NCBI GenBank assembly: GCA_050291465.1
Contig: JBNKJV010000008.1
Location: 62,001 to 126,000 of the forward strand
Source of the DNA: CBFDBF01 sp050291465
Lineage (GTDB): Bacteria; Pseudomonadota; Gammaproteobacteria; Chromatiales; Chromatiaceae
Length of the DNA: 64,000 bases
Reading direction: 5' to 3'
Numbering within the stretch: the stretch's first letter is position 1; each line of letters opens with the position of its first letter. A model generated the notes under the pieces. It did not search any database, had not been told where the DNA came from, and was given only the letters and a program-made list of their open reading frames with translations. This document shows, piece after piece, positions 52,708 through 61,891 of the stretch. A program made the position numbers and the translations under genes.

Positions 52708-53397
52708 TCAGTTGACCGCCCCTGAGGCCTCGGTGGTTAGGTGGGTCTCCATCTCCATCAGCCTCTGTCTCTGCTCCCCTACCGGCTTGCCCTCTGCTTC
52801 CACACGTTCCAGGATCTTTTTCGCTTCCTCGCAGAGGATGGCAAGCTGGACATTGTCGAACAGCTCCAACGCCGCCCGCAGCCCGTCCGCCGATTCACTT
52901 AACAGAGTAGGGACGAGTTCCTTTTCGGATATGGGAGTATCCGGATCCAGTAGATCCGCTACGATCGGATGTTGCAGTAACTCGAAATGAGCGGCACGGG
53001 CCGCCTTTTCCTGTTTCAGCTCATACAGCGCCTGGGGGTCATCACCGGCACCGGCTTCCACGGTGGACATGATCACCCGTACCAGCTTATGGATTGCGGT
53101 CTTGGTCTCGGTCTGGTCATCAGCGAGGCCGCTCGCCTGTTCATAGGCCCGGTCCAGACGCTCTTTCAGGTTCAGTATTACCTCACTGTCCTCGTTCGGC
53201 TGCAGTTTGACCGCATCGTGAATCAGGGTGTGGAAGCCGGTGATGAACGCCACCAGTTCCTCATGGTCCAGACGTTGCGCTTCCTGCAGGGCGGAAGTGG
53301 AGATCCTCTGCTCCTCTTCAGAGAACAGGGGATTGTTGCGTTTACGGAGCAGATGCCGTTCGCGGCGACCGGGTTGTTGGCTGAATAGAAGGGTCAT
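52708..53397 (-). CDS. Conserved helical protein, function unknown
   Basis: I do not recognise this 229-residue soluble protein. It is mostly helical and rich in Glu and Leu (EELVAFITGFHTLIHDAVKL, VILNLKERLDRAYEQASGLAD, AKKILERVEAEGKPVGEQRQRL). No signal peptide, membrane segment or catalytic motif is visible. A proline-rich kink LLDPDTPISEKELVP splits it in two. It is on the same strand as the MoxR operon, 140 bp upstream, and might be expressed with it. Confidence 0.7.
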   Translation of the reverse strand: MTLLFSQQPGRRERHLLRKRNNPLFSEEEQRISTSALQEAQRLDHEELVAFITGFHTLIHDAVKLQPNEDSEVILNLKERLDRAYEQASGLADDQTETKTAIHKLVRVIMSTVEAGAGDDPQALYELKQEKAARAAHFELLQHPIVADLLDPDTPISEKELVPTLLSESADGLRAALELFDNVQLAILCEEAKKILERVEAEGKPVGEQRQRLMEMETHLTTEASGAVN

Positions 53398-53524
53398 GAT
53401 GTATACGGGTCTAGGAACAGGTTATTTCTGTAAATTGTATACGAACCGGGACTATTCAACCGTTAACTAATGTCAATGGATATCACAGCGGGCTTGAGTC
53501 CGAAGCGGGGAGGCAACGGGTTGT

Positions 53525-54574
53525 TCAGGACTGCTCGGGGGAGGTATTTGCCTCGGATCCGAGGAGTACCGCGATCCAGCGTGTCTCCTCTTTGCTGTCC
53601 AGGCCTATCTTCACCATCATGGTGAGAGGAACCGAGAGAAACATTCCCACCGGTCCCAGGACCCAGCCCCAGAAAACCAGAGAGAGGAATACGACCAGGG
53701 TGGAGAGCCCCAGTCCGCGTCCCATAAACCGGGGTTCAACGATTGATCCGATAACGATGTTGATAACTACGTAACCCAGCAGCGCCCATAAGGTACTGCC
53801 AAGGCCCAGCTGGATGAGCGCCAGCAGCAGGGCTGGAACCGCGGCAAGGAAGGAACCGATATTCGGTACATAGTTGAGGAAAAAGGCCAGTACGCCCCAG
53901 AGGAGCGGGTAGTCCACGTCCACCGCCCAGAGCCAGAGAGCGATCAGGACACCGGTTGCCAGGCTGGTGAGGGTCTTGATGGCCATGTAGCGTTTTATGT
54001 TCTCAAGGAAATGTTCCAGGGAACGGAATCCCTCGTCCGGATTAGCCATTACCCGCTTCAGCTTGGCCGGAAAGCTGGACGCCTCCAGCAGGATAAAGAT
54101 CACCGTCAGCAGGATTAAAAAGGTGTTGGTCAACAGGCTGCCGAGACTGCTCAGTCCAACCGCCGCCATTTTCATGGCCTTTCCCGGATCCAGGAATTTG
54201 CTGGCGGCCTGCTCCGGGATGGTTATGCCGAGGCCGGCCAGCCATTTGAGCAGGGTGTCGGTCTGGCCGTTGAGCCGCTCCTGGTAAAGTGGAAGCTGGG
54301 CGGAAAAGTCATCCACGGATTGACCCACCAGTACGCCGAAAAGTATCCCGACGGCGACAATGACGGCGATAACCAGCAGCAAGGCGACGATCGGGGGAAT
54401 GCGCCGCTCGGTGAGAAAAAACAGGGCTGGTGCGGCAATGATGGCGATAAAGCCGGAAAGCAAAAACGGCACCAGAATGTCATGCGCCTCACGCATGCCC
54501 GCCACCAGGATGACGAAAGCCGCCGCTGTTATGAGGAAACCTCCGGCGTGGGGATGCAGGTGCTCCTTGTTCAT
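53525..54574 (-). CDS. AI-2E family transporter (PerM-like)
   Basis: This 349-residue protein has about eight transmembrane segments, with the long amphipathic middle typical of the AI-2E exporter family. The region LWAVDVDYPLLWGVLAFFLNYVPNIGSFLAAVPALLLALIQLG, near 215-258, holds the family hallmark VPNIG. The family includes autoinducer-2 exporters and Na+/H+ antiporters, so substrate assignment is uncertain. It ends 128 bp before the helical protein gene and lies 3 bp downstream of a lipoprotein gene, so the two are probably co-transcribed. Confidence 0.93.
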   Translation of the reverse strand: MNKEHLHPHAGGFLITAAAFVILVAGMREAHDILVPFLLSGFIAIIAAPALFFLTERRIPPIVALLLVIAVIVAVGILFGVLVGQSVDDFSAQLPLYQERLNGQTDTLLKWLAGLGITIPEQAASKFLDPGKAMKMAAVGLSSLGSLLTNTFLILLTVIFILLEASSFPAKLKRVMANPDEGFRSLEHFLENIKRYMAIKTLTSLATGVLIALWLWAVDVDYPLLWGVLAFFLNYVPNIGSFLAAVPALLLALIQLGLGSTLWALLGYVVINIVIGSIVEPRFMGRGLGLSTLVVFLSLVFWGWVLGPVGMFLSVPLTMMVKIGLDSKEETRWIAVLLGSEANTSPEQS

Positions 54575-54577
54575 ATA

Positions 54578-54985
54578 TTATTGAAACTCAGGGATGGGAT
54601 TGGCGCGGCTCCAGGTTTCCGCTTCCTCATTAAACTCCCACAGCTGTCTGTCGATAATCTGCTTTTCCACCTGTCGATCTTGGTAAACATAGCGGATGAC
54701 CACAGTCTGGGTAATGTTGTGTTCATCGATATTGGAGGGTCGGCGTATCCTCTCATAGCCGGTGACACGGATATTGGAAAGGTTATCGGGGATAACAGCG
54801 TTTTTCGCCAGTTCCGGCTGTAGGAAGTCGTAGATCTGTTCCAGGTAACCCCAACGCACGGAAGCCTCGTACTGGCGCAGGGTGTTTTCCAGGGATCGCT
54901 GCATTCGCTTCTCCTGCAGCGACTGGCAACCAGCAAGAACCACTACCAGGAACAGCAGCACGGTGTTTCGTAAGGTTCCGGACAT
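54578..54985 (-). CDS. Small outer-membrane lipoprotein
   Basis: This protein of about 135 residues starts MSGTLRNTVLLFLVVVLAGC, a lipoprotein signal with Cys20 as the lipidation site and GGGAG 6 nt upstream of the ATG at 54985. The mature part has a heptad-like helix (LQEKRMQRSLENTLRQYEASVRWGYLEQIYDF) and a beta-rich C terminus (ITQTVVIRYVYQDRQVEKQIID). The function is unknown. Its stop is 3 bp from the start of the AI-2E transporter gene. Confidence 0.82.
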   Translation of the reverse strand: MSGTLRNTVLLFLVVVLAGCQSLQEKRMQRSLENTLRQYEASVRWGYLEQIYDFLQPELAKNAVIPDNLSNIRVTGYERIRRPSNIDEHNITQTVVIRYVYQDRQVEKQIIDRQLWEFNEEAETWSRANPIPEFQ

Positions 54986-55055
54986 AACTATCTCCCGCCG
55001 TTCGGCCGATGGTATTGGCGATATGTTAAGCGACTCCAATCAGACAAACCAGCAT

Positions 55056-55167
55056 TAGGGAGCCTCTGATTAAGTCGCTGATAAGCCGAGTTTGTGTCCA
55101 AATGGTGATGATCGCAAGGCGCAAAGGCAGCGTCTCGGCCATCAGGGACTTAATCAGAGGCTCCTTA
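55056..55167. repeat. 112-bp MITE-like element with 18-bp perfect inverted repeats
   Basis: GGAGCCTCTGATTAAGTC at 55059-55076 is perfectly inverted at 55147-55164. Partial matching continues inward through CTGAT and GCCGAG, giving arms of about 35 bp. The element lies between the divergent lipoprotein and TraB genes. It carries no gene; its ends resemble those of transposon-derived small elements. Confidence 0.78.
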
Positions 55168-55227
55168 GCTCCGATATTTCCACTGCGCCTGTTATCATGT
55201 AGCACTTTTTTCCGGCGGGGACAGTCC

Positions 55228-56424
55228 ATGAGTACCGATAAGAGCGAGCCGTTGCTGAATTTGCGGTTTGATGACAACCAGATAACACTTCTGGGTACCG
55301 CCCATGTATCGCGCTCAAGCGCAGAGAAGGTCCGGGAGCTGCTCGAGAGCGGGAGGTTTGATGCGGTGGCGGTGGAACTCTGTCCCAGTCGGTACAACGC
55401 CCTTATCGATCCGGACGCCCTGGCGCGTATGGACCTGTTCAAGGTTATAAGAGAGGGCAAGGCCAGTATGGTTGCGGCCAACCTGGCTCTGGGTGCGTAC
55501 CAGCAGCGTCTGGCCGAGCAGTTCGGGATCGAGCCTGGCGCAGAGCAGCGGGAGGCGGTCCATTTCGCTAGAGAGAATCAACGACCGGTACTGCTGATCG
55601 ACCGGGAGATCGGGGTTACCCTCAAGCGGGTGGCGGCCAACGTTTCCTGGTGGAAGCGAATGGGGCTTTTTTCCGGGCTGCTGGCCAGTCTGATATCGAA
55701 GGAGGAGGTGGAAGAAGAGGAGATCGAGCGCTTGAAAGAGGGTGACATCCTGGAGACCACCTTTGCCGAGTTCGCCGAAGACCGCCAGGATCTATACCTG
55801 CCTCTGATCGATGAACGGGACCGTTATATGGCTGCTCAGTTACTGGAGGAGATCAGGCAGCACGATCACGAACATGTGCTCGCGGTGGTCGGGGCCGGTC
55901 ATATGAAGGGGATCGGTGAATATCTGCAACGGGGAATGGGGCAGCCCGGTGAAGTCATTAAGGAACTGGACGCCCTGCCCCAACCCCGTCGTTGGCCGAA
56001 GTTGATCCCCTGGTTGATCGTCGCGCTGATATTGACCGGCTTTGCCATCGGTTTCAGCCGTGGCCCCGATCTCGGGTGGCGACTGGTGGCGGATTGGGTC
56101 CTGATCAACGGTACTCTTTCGGCTCTGGGCGCGCTTCTCGCCGCCGCCCATCCCCTGACGGTGATAACCGCTTTCCTGGCGGCGCCCCTGACCTCCCTGA
56201 ATCCCACGGTGGGAGCCGGTATGGTGACCGCGGCGGTGGAGGTCTTTCTGCGTAAACCCCGGGTCGGGGACTTCAGCGGCCTGCGGCACGATACCACCCG
56301 TCTCAAAGGATGGTGGAAAAACCGGGTTTCCCGTACCCTGCTGGTATTCATGCTCAGTACCCTGGGGTCGGTGGCGGGGACCTATATCGCAGGGTTCAGG
56401 ATCTTTGAACGGTTGGCGAGTTAA
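55228..56424 (+). CDS. TraB/PrgY family membrane protein
   Basis: This protein of about 398 residues has the TraB/GumN domain: LLGTAHVSRSSAEKVREL near the N terminus, AVAVELCPSRYNALID, and VLAVVGAGHMKGIGEYL near 230. The two conserved His-containing motifs (GTAHxS and GxGHxxG) resemble those of Tiki-type metalloproteases. Three or four transmembrane helices form the C-terminal 130 residues. In PrgY and related proteins it limits peptide pheromone activity; here the role is unknown. The Met at 55228 is taken as start because the longer frame reads into the MITE. Confidence 0.9.
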   Translation: MSTDKSEPLLNLRFDDNQITLLGTAHVSRSSAEKVRELLESGRFDAVAVELCPSRYNALIDPDALARMDLFKVIREGKASMVAANLALGAYQQRLAEQFGIEPGAEQREAVHFARENQRPVLLIDREIGVTLKRVAANVSWWKRMGLFSGLLASLISKEEVEEEEIERLKEGDILETTFAEFAEDRQDLYLPLIDERDRYMAAQLLEEIRQHDHEHVLAVVGAGHMKGIGEYLQRGMGQPGEVIKELDALPQPRRWPKLIPWLIVALILTGFAIGFSRGPDLGWRLVADWVLINGTLSALGALLAAAHPLTVITAFLAAPLTSLNPTVGAGMVTAAVEVFLRKPRVGDFSGLRHDTTRLKGWWKNRVSRTLLVFMLSTLGSVAGTYIAGFRIFERLAS

Positions 56425-56528
56425 TTAACGGTTATCAATGTGTGGAGTGACCCGGTCCCGCGCCTTCCCGGATCCCGGCCGGGCCCCGATTCCGCCCTGA
56501 TATAGACGAACCGCGCCGGAACATTTCG

Positions 56529-57299
56529 ATGCCCGACTATCCAAAACCCCCGAAGACCCTGTTGCGCAACGTGGGCCGCGCCATTGCCGATTACGCCATG
56601 ATCCGGGAGGGCGATCGTATTCTGCTGGGGGTCTCCGGCGGCAAGGATTCGCTCTCCCTGCTGCATATTCTGCACCATCTGCGGAGCTACGCGCCGGTAA
56701 GGTTCGATCTTGCCGCGATCACGGTGGATCCGGAGGTGGAGGGATTCGAGCCCGGCCCGCTCAAGGCCTATTATGACACCCTGAATATCCCCTACTTTTA
56801 TAAAGAGCAGCCGATCATGGAAGAGGCGAAGGAACGCATGTCGGGAGACTCCTTCTGCGCTTATTGTTCGCGCATGAAACGGGGGATCATGTACACCACC
56901 TGCCGCCAGGAGGGCTACAATGTATTGGCTCTGGCGCAACATCTGGATGATCTTGCAGAGAGCCTGCTGATGTCGCTGTTTCACGGTGGCCAGGTGCGAA
57001 CCATGAAGGCCCATTACCTGAATGACAGGGGGGATATCCGTATTATCCGTCCTTTGGTCTACTGCCGAGAGACCCAGACCGGAAGTTTTGCCCGGGAGGC
57101 CGGACTGCCGGTCATTCCGGACAGCTGCCCCGCCTGTTTTACGGCCCCGACCCAGCGCGAGCATATGAAACAGCTCCTGGCTCAGGAGGAGCGCACTAAC
57201 AGGCACCTGTTTGCTAACCTATTACATGCCATGCGGCCTTTCATGCTGGGGGAATCACTGCAATCGGATGATGATAGGGACGGCAAAGGCGGGATATGA
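56529..57299 (+). CDS. TtcA-family tRNA thiolation protein
   Basis: This 256-residue protein has the PP-loop GVSGGKDSLSLLHIL (about 35-49), the CxxC pair CAYCSRMKRG near 115 and a later CPAC motif, features shared by TtcA, which makes 2-thiocytidine at tRNA position 32 using an iron-sulfur cluster. The motif AQHLDDLAESLLMS replaces the usual GHHRDD pattern of E. coli TtcA, so it could be a family member with a different tRNA target. Length and single-domain layout fit. It stands alone after the TraB gene. Confidence 0.82.
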   Translation: MPDYPKPPKTLLRNVGRAIADYAMIREGDRILLGVSGGKDSLSLLHILHHLRSYAPVRFDLAAITVDPEVEGFEPGPLKAYYDTLNIPYFYKEQPIMEEAKERMSGDSFCAYCSRMKRGIMYTTCRQEGYNVLALAQHLDDLAESLLMSLFHGGQVRTMKAHYLNDRGDIRIIRPLVYCRETQTGSFAREAGLPVIPDSCPACFTAPTQREHMKQLLAQEERTNRHLFANLLHAMRPFMLGESLQSDDDRDGKGGI

Positions 57300-57409
57300 C
57301 ACAAGCGGTGTCAGGGGTCTGACGAACCGCGGGCCAGATAATCGGGCAGTTACACCGATCCGTTGCTAAATTTTGAGAAACCGGGTTGAAACCACGGATA
57401 TAAAATCAT

Positions 57410-57429
57410 ATATTAGTGTTTTCTAATAT
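57410..57429. promoter_or_regulatory. Palindrome upstream of the RND efflux operon
   Basis: ATATTAG-TGTTTT-CTAATAT is a perfect 7-bp inverted repeat in the only AT-rich part of the gap, 24 bp before the start codon of the adaptor gene. The location suits an operator for a dimeric repressor. The regulator is not in the neighbourhood. Confidence 0.5.
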
Positions 57430-57453
57430 TGCCGCTGCCGGGAGAGCAATAGC

Positions 57454-58497
57454 ATGAAACGTTTTCTAACCGTCGCGCTGATGGTTCTGGGTTATGCCGC
57501 CGGGGTTCAGGCGGAGTCGGCCCTGAAGACCGCAACCATCCAACTCCAGGAACGCCCCCGTCAACATCTTCTTGACGGCGTGATCGAGGCGGTCAATCAA
57601 GGCACCATCTCTGCTCAGACTCAGGGACAGGTGGAAGAGATCCTGTTTGATGTGGATAACTTTGTGGAAGCGGGCGCGGTCATTATCCGGCTCAAGGACC
57701 GGGAGCAGAAGGCACAGGTTTCGCGGGCGGAAGCGACCCTGAAAGAGGCCGGCGCCCGCCTGGAGGAGGCGCGCAAGGAGCAGCAGCGGATCAAAGGGAT
57801 TTTCGAGAAAAAACTGGTAAGCCGCGCTGCCATGGACAAGGCCGATGCGGCTTTGAAGGCCGCGGTCGCCCGTCTGGAGGCGGCGCAGGCAGGGCTGGAA
57901 CAGGCCCGGGAGCAGCTTGAGTACACCCGGGTACGCGCCCCCTATGCCGGCATCGTTACCGAACGCCATGTGGAAGTGGGTGAAATAGCACGGCCGGGCC
58001 AGAAACTCATAAGCGGCATATCCCTGGAGAATCTGCGGGTCAACGTCGATGTTCCGCAGAGCCTGATCCAGGCCATCCGCGCCCATGACCAGGCGAGTGT
58101 TCAAACCCCCGACGGTGACTGGATCAGTGCACAGAAGATCACCATTTTCCCCTTTGCCCAGCCCGGCAGTAACACCTTCAAGGTCCGGCTGCAGCTGCCC
58201 GCCGGCATTCAACACCTCTTTCCCGGCATGTATGTAAAAACCGCCTTTGTCGTGGGTAAGCAGAAGGAGCTTATGGTTCCGCAACAGGCCGTGGTCTACA
58301 GAAGCGAGGTGACGGGCGTCTACGTGGTCGGCACGGACGGCAAAGTCTCCCTGCGCCATATCCGCACCGGCAGCAGGTCCCAGGACGGTATGCTCCAGGT
58401 TCTGGCCGGGCTGGATGCCGGCGAGCAGGTGGCCCTCGATCCTATCGCCGCGGGAGTATTACTGAAGGAGCAGCTGGCGGAGCAGGCCCATGAGTAG
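57454..58497 (+). CDS. RND efflux periplasmic adaptor (MFP)
   Basis: This 347-residue membrane-fusion protein has a signal peptide (MKRFLTVALMVLGYAAGVQA), the lipoyl-like strand RHQLLDGVIEA region with VEEILFDVDNFVEAGAVI, a long alpha-hairpin rich in Ala, Glu and Lys (about 90-155), and the barrel and membrane-proximal domains (YVKTAFVVGKQKELMVPQQAVV). It links an inner-membrane pump to an outer-membrane channel. It overlaps the pump gene by 8 bp; no TolC-type gene is present. Confidence 0.92.
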   Translation: MKRFLTVALMVLGYAAGVQAESALKTATIQLQERPRQHLLDGVIEAVNQGTISAQTQGQVEEILFDVDNFVEAGAVIIRLKDREQKAQVSRAEATLKEAGARLEEARKEQQRIKGIFEKKLVSRAAMDKADAALKAAVARLEAAQAGLEQAREQLEYTRVRAPYAGIVTERHVEVGEIARPGQKLISGISLENLRVNVDVPQSLIQAIRAHDQASVQTPDGDWISAQKITIFPFAQPGSNTFKVRLQLPAGIQHLFPGMYVKTAFVVGKQKELMVPQQAVVYRSEVTGVYVVGTDGKVSLRHIRTGSRSQDGMLQVLAGLDAGEQVALDPIAAGVLLKEQLAEQAHE

Positions 58498-61400
58498 GCT
58501 CGGTGTTTCCGGCCGTATCGCCCAGCGTTTTCTCACCACCGAAATCACCCCGCTGCTGGCGTTGGTGGGTCTGTTGTTGGGTGTGTTCGCGGTCCTGGTT
58601 ACACCGCGGGAAGAAGAGCCCCAGATAAACGTAACCTTCGCCAACGTCTTTATTCCTTTTCCCGGCGCATCCGCCAGCGAGATCGAGCAGCTGGTGGCGA
58701 CACCGGCGGAGCAGGTGCTGTCGGAGATCAAGGGCATCAAACATGTCTACTCCACCTCCCGTCCCGGCATGGCCGTGCTGACGGTCCGTTACGAGGTGGG
58801 GGAGGATCGTACCGGCGCCATCGTCCGTCTTTACAACAAGGTCTTTTCCAACCAGGACTGGCTGCCGCGCAACCTGGGGGTGGGACAACCGATCATCAAG
58901 CCGAAGGGTATCGACGACGTACCTATAGTCACTGCGACCCTGTGGTCGCAGAATCCTGAAGTGGGGGCTTTTGAACTCGGGCAGGTGGCGCACGCCATAG
59001 AGGCGGAGCTGAAGCGGGTTCCCGGAACGCGGGATATCTATACTATCGGCAGTCCGGAACGGGTGGTGAGTATCCAACTCGATCCGCAGGCGTTGTCCGG
59101 CTATGACATCGATCTGAGCGATCTTCGTCTTGCTCTGCGCTCCGGAAACACCAGCCGCGATGATCTGTCCGTGGTCTCCGGTAACAGTGAAATCCTGGTA
59201 CAGGCCGGGACCTTCCATACGGCGGCGGAAGAGATCGGTGATCTGGTGGTGGGGGTACATGCCGGGAGACCGGTTTTTTTACGCGACGTGGCTGTTATCC
59301 GCCACGGCGCTGAAGATCCGCGGCAGTATGTCTGGATCGGCAGCGGTCCGGCAAGCGGTCAACCGGAACTGGCCGCATCCGGAAAACTTCCCGCCGTCAC
59401 TATCGCCATAGCTAAAAAACCGGGCACCAATGCGGTGGATATAGCAAATGCGGTGATCGAACGGTTTTCGCAACTCAAGGGTATTTTTATTCCGCAAGGC
59501 GTAAACGCCACCATCACCCGCAACTACGGGGAAACCGCCGACGCCAAAGCCAAGAAGCTCATCAGTAAACTGGTTTTCGCCACCCTGTCGGTGGTGCTGC
59601 TGGTACTGTTTGCACTCGGCTGGCGCGAGGCCCTGATCGTGGGCGCGGCGGTGGTGGTCACCCTTGCCATTACGCTCTTCGCTTCCTGGGCCTGGGGCTT
59701 CACCCTTAATCGCGTCTCCCTGTTTGCCCTGATCTTTTCCATAGGCATTCTTGTTGACGATGCCATCGTCGTGGTGGAGAACATCCATCGCCATCTCGCC
59801 TTGGGCGCAACCCGCCTGCTGGAGGCGATTCCGAAGGCGGTGGACGAGGTGGGTGGTCCCACCATACTCGCCACCCTCACGGTTATCGCCGCGCTGTTGC
59901 CCATGGCGTTCGTGACCGGGCTTATGGGTCCCTACATGAGCCCCATCCCGATTAACGCCTCTATCGGGATGCTGATCTCGCTCGCCGTGGCTTTCATTCT
60001 GACGCCCTGGCTTACCAATCGGGCGCTGGCCCATGTCACGGTCCACGCGCAGCAGGGGCACGAAACACCGGGAAACAGCCGCTTCCGGGATTTTTTCGAC
60101 CGCACCATGCGCCCGTTCCTGGAAGGGAACGAGGGGCGGCGCAACCGCAAGCGCCTGCTCGCGGGCGTGCTGATCCTTATCGCCGGTTCCATGTTGCTGG
60201 TGGTATCCAAGGCGGTGGTCCTGAAGATGTTGCCGTTCGACAACAAATCCGAATTCCAGGTGGTGCTGGATATGCCCGAGGGCACAAGCCTGGAGCAGAC
60301 CACGCGGGTTCTGGACGAGATGGGAGATTATCTCTCCGGCGTAAACGAGGTGACCGATTATCAGGTCTACAGTGGCACCGCCGCACCGATCGGTTTTAAC
60401 GGACTGGTACGACAGTACTATCTGCGCGAGGGATCCAACCTGGGTGATATCCAGGTCAACCTGGCGGACAAGAGTGAACGCGACCGCAAGAGTCACGACA
60501 TAGCCCTTGCCGTGCGCGGGCCGATCCAATCCATCGCCAGGAAATACGGGGGTGACGTCAAGGTGGTGGAAGTCCCGCCGGGCCCGCCGGTGCTGTCGCC
60601 CCTGGTGGCTGAGATCTATGGTATCGACTATCCGGGCCAGATCGCGACCGCCAAGGAGGTGCAGGAGGTTTTTCAGTCCACTGCCGACATCGTCGATGTG
60701 GATAACAGCGTGGAATTTCCTTCCGAGAAGGTGATTATCCGGGTTGACCGGGCCAAGGCGTCCCGCCTGGGCATACCCCAGAGCAGTATAGTGGAAGCGC
60801 TGGGGACCGTGCTTGGCGGTGAGGACATCACCTTCCTGCACGGCAAAAATATCAAATACGCGGTCCCCATCCGTCTTGAATACGGTGCCGAAGACAAGGC
60901 GGATCTGGAGCAGGTCCTGTCCCTGCGCCTGCGCAGCGTAAGCGGAACCCTCATACCCCTGTCGGAGATCGTGGAGATCGTGAACGCCCAACGGGAACAC
61001 TCCATCCATCACAAGGACCTGCTTCCGGTGGTCTACGTTACCGGAGACATGGCCGGCGAGACCGACAGTCCCCTTTACGGTATGTTCGAAATATCCGGCA
61101 TCCTGGACGACCGGGGTAAACCGGAGCAGTGGTTTCTGTCGCAACCGGAAAACCCTTATGAGTTCAGCCTGAAGTGGGACGGTGAATGGCAGATCACCTA
61201 TGAAACCTTCCGTGACATGGGTATTGCCTACTCGGTCGGCCTGATCCTCATCTACCTCCTGGTAGTGGCTCAGTTTCGTTCTTACCTGGTGCCCCTGGTC
61301 ATCATGGCGCCGATTCCTCTTACCATCATCGGCATTCTGCCCGGACATGCCATTCTGGGTGCGCAGTTTACCGCCACCTCCATGATCGGCATGATCGCCC

Positions 61401-61708
61401 TGGCCGGGATCATCGTGCGCAACTCGATCCTGTTGGTGGATTTCATTAATCAACAGGTAACCGCGGGGGTGGGTTTTGAAGAGGCGGTAATCCAATCGGC
61501 GGTGGTGCGCTCCAAGCCCATCGCTCTTACCGCGCTGGCGGCCATGGCGGGTGCCTTTTTCATTCTGGACGATCCCATCTTCAGTGGACTAGCGGTATCT
61601 CTGATCTTCGGTCTCTTCGTCTCCACTATCCTGACCCTGCTGGTGATTCCGGTGGTCTATTACGCCGCCATGCGAAACAGGGTGGAGGAACTAAGAAGCG
61701 GGAACTAG
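58490..61708 (+). CDS. RND efflux pump permease
   Basis: This 1072-residue inner-membrane RND transporter has twelve expected transmembrane segments and two large periplasmic loops. The conserved acidic pair of TM4 is visible in SIGILVDDAIVVVENIHRHL (about 418-437), which carries the proton relay. Further hallmarks are LLALVGLLLGVFAVLVTPREEEPQINVTF at the N terminus and GMIALAGIIVRNSILLVDFINQQ near the end. Position after the adaptor gene indicates a two-gene efflux unit. The substrate cannot be predicted. Confidence 0.95.
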   Translation: MSRLGVSGRIAQRFLTTEITPLLALVGLLLGVFAVLVTPREEEPQINVTFANVFIPFPGASASEIEQLVATPAEQVLSEIKGIKHVYSTSRPGMAVLTVRYEVGEDRTGAIVRLYNKVFSNQDWLPRNLGVGQPIIKPKGIDDVPIVTATLWSQNPEVGAFELGQVAHAIEAELKRVPGTRDIYTIGSPERVVSIQLDPQALSGYDIDLSDLRLALRSGNTSRDDLSVVSGNSEILVQAGTFHTAAEEIGDLVVGVHAGRPVFLRDVAVIRHGAEDPRQYVWIGSGPASGQPELAASGKLPAVTIAIAKKPGTNAVDIANAVIERFSQLKGIFIPQGVNATITRNYGETADAKAKKLISKLVFATLSVVLLVLFALGWREALIVGAAVVVTLAITLFASWAWGFTLNRVSLFALIFSIGILVDDAIVVVENIHRHLALGATRLLEAIPKAVDEVGGPTILATLTVIAALLPMAFVTGLMGPYMSPIPINASIGMLISLAVAFILTPWLTNRALAHVTVHAQQGHETPGNSRFRDFFDRTMRPFLEGNEGRRNRKRLLAGVLILIAGSMLLVVSKAVVLKMLPFDNKSEFQVVLDMPEGTSLEQTTRVLDEMGDYLSGVNEVTDYQVYSGTAAPIGFNGLVRQYYLREGSNLGDIQVNLADKSERDRKSHDIALAVRGPIQSIARKYGGDVKVVEVPPGPPVLSPLVAEIYGIDYPGQIATAKEVQEVFQSTADIVDVDNSVEFPSEKVIIRVDRAKASRLGIPQSSIVEALGTVLGGEDITFLHGKNIKYAVPIRLEYGAEDKADLEQVLSLRLRSVSGTLIPLSEIVEIVNAQREHSIHHKDLLPVVYVTGDMAGETDSPLYGMFEISGILDDRGKPEQWFLSQPENPYEFSLKWDGEWQITYETFRDMGIAYSVGLILIYLLVVAQFRSYLVPLVIMAPIPLTIIGILPGHAILGAQFTATSMIGMIALAGIIVRNSILLVDFINQQVTAGVGFEEAVIQSAVVRSKPIALTALAAMAGAFFILDDPIFSGLAVSLIFGLFVSTILTLLVIPVVYYAAMRNRVEELRSGN

Positions 61709-61891
61709 GGAGCCCTGTCCGGTGAAGAGCATTAATATTCGCCTGGTTTAAATGGATCCCAGGAGCGGGACGGAGCCCTATCCCGCCCCGCAGCCGCCTG
61801 CTTCCCGGTGGGAACCCCGTTCTGGTGAAGATCAGGGGGAAAAAGGCTATAGTGGCAGACACGCATAGCGAATCCTGAAAGGAGAACAATA

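Noticed and set aside
59279..61495. 738-codon frame antisense to the RND permease
   Set aside because: Shadow of the permease codon bias; no recognisable protein features.
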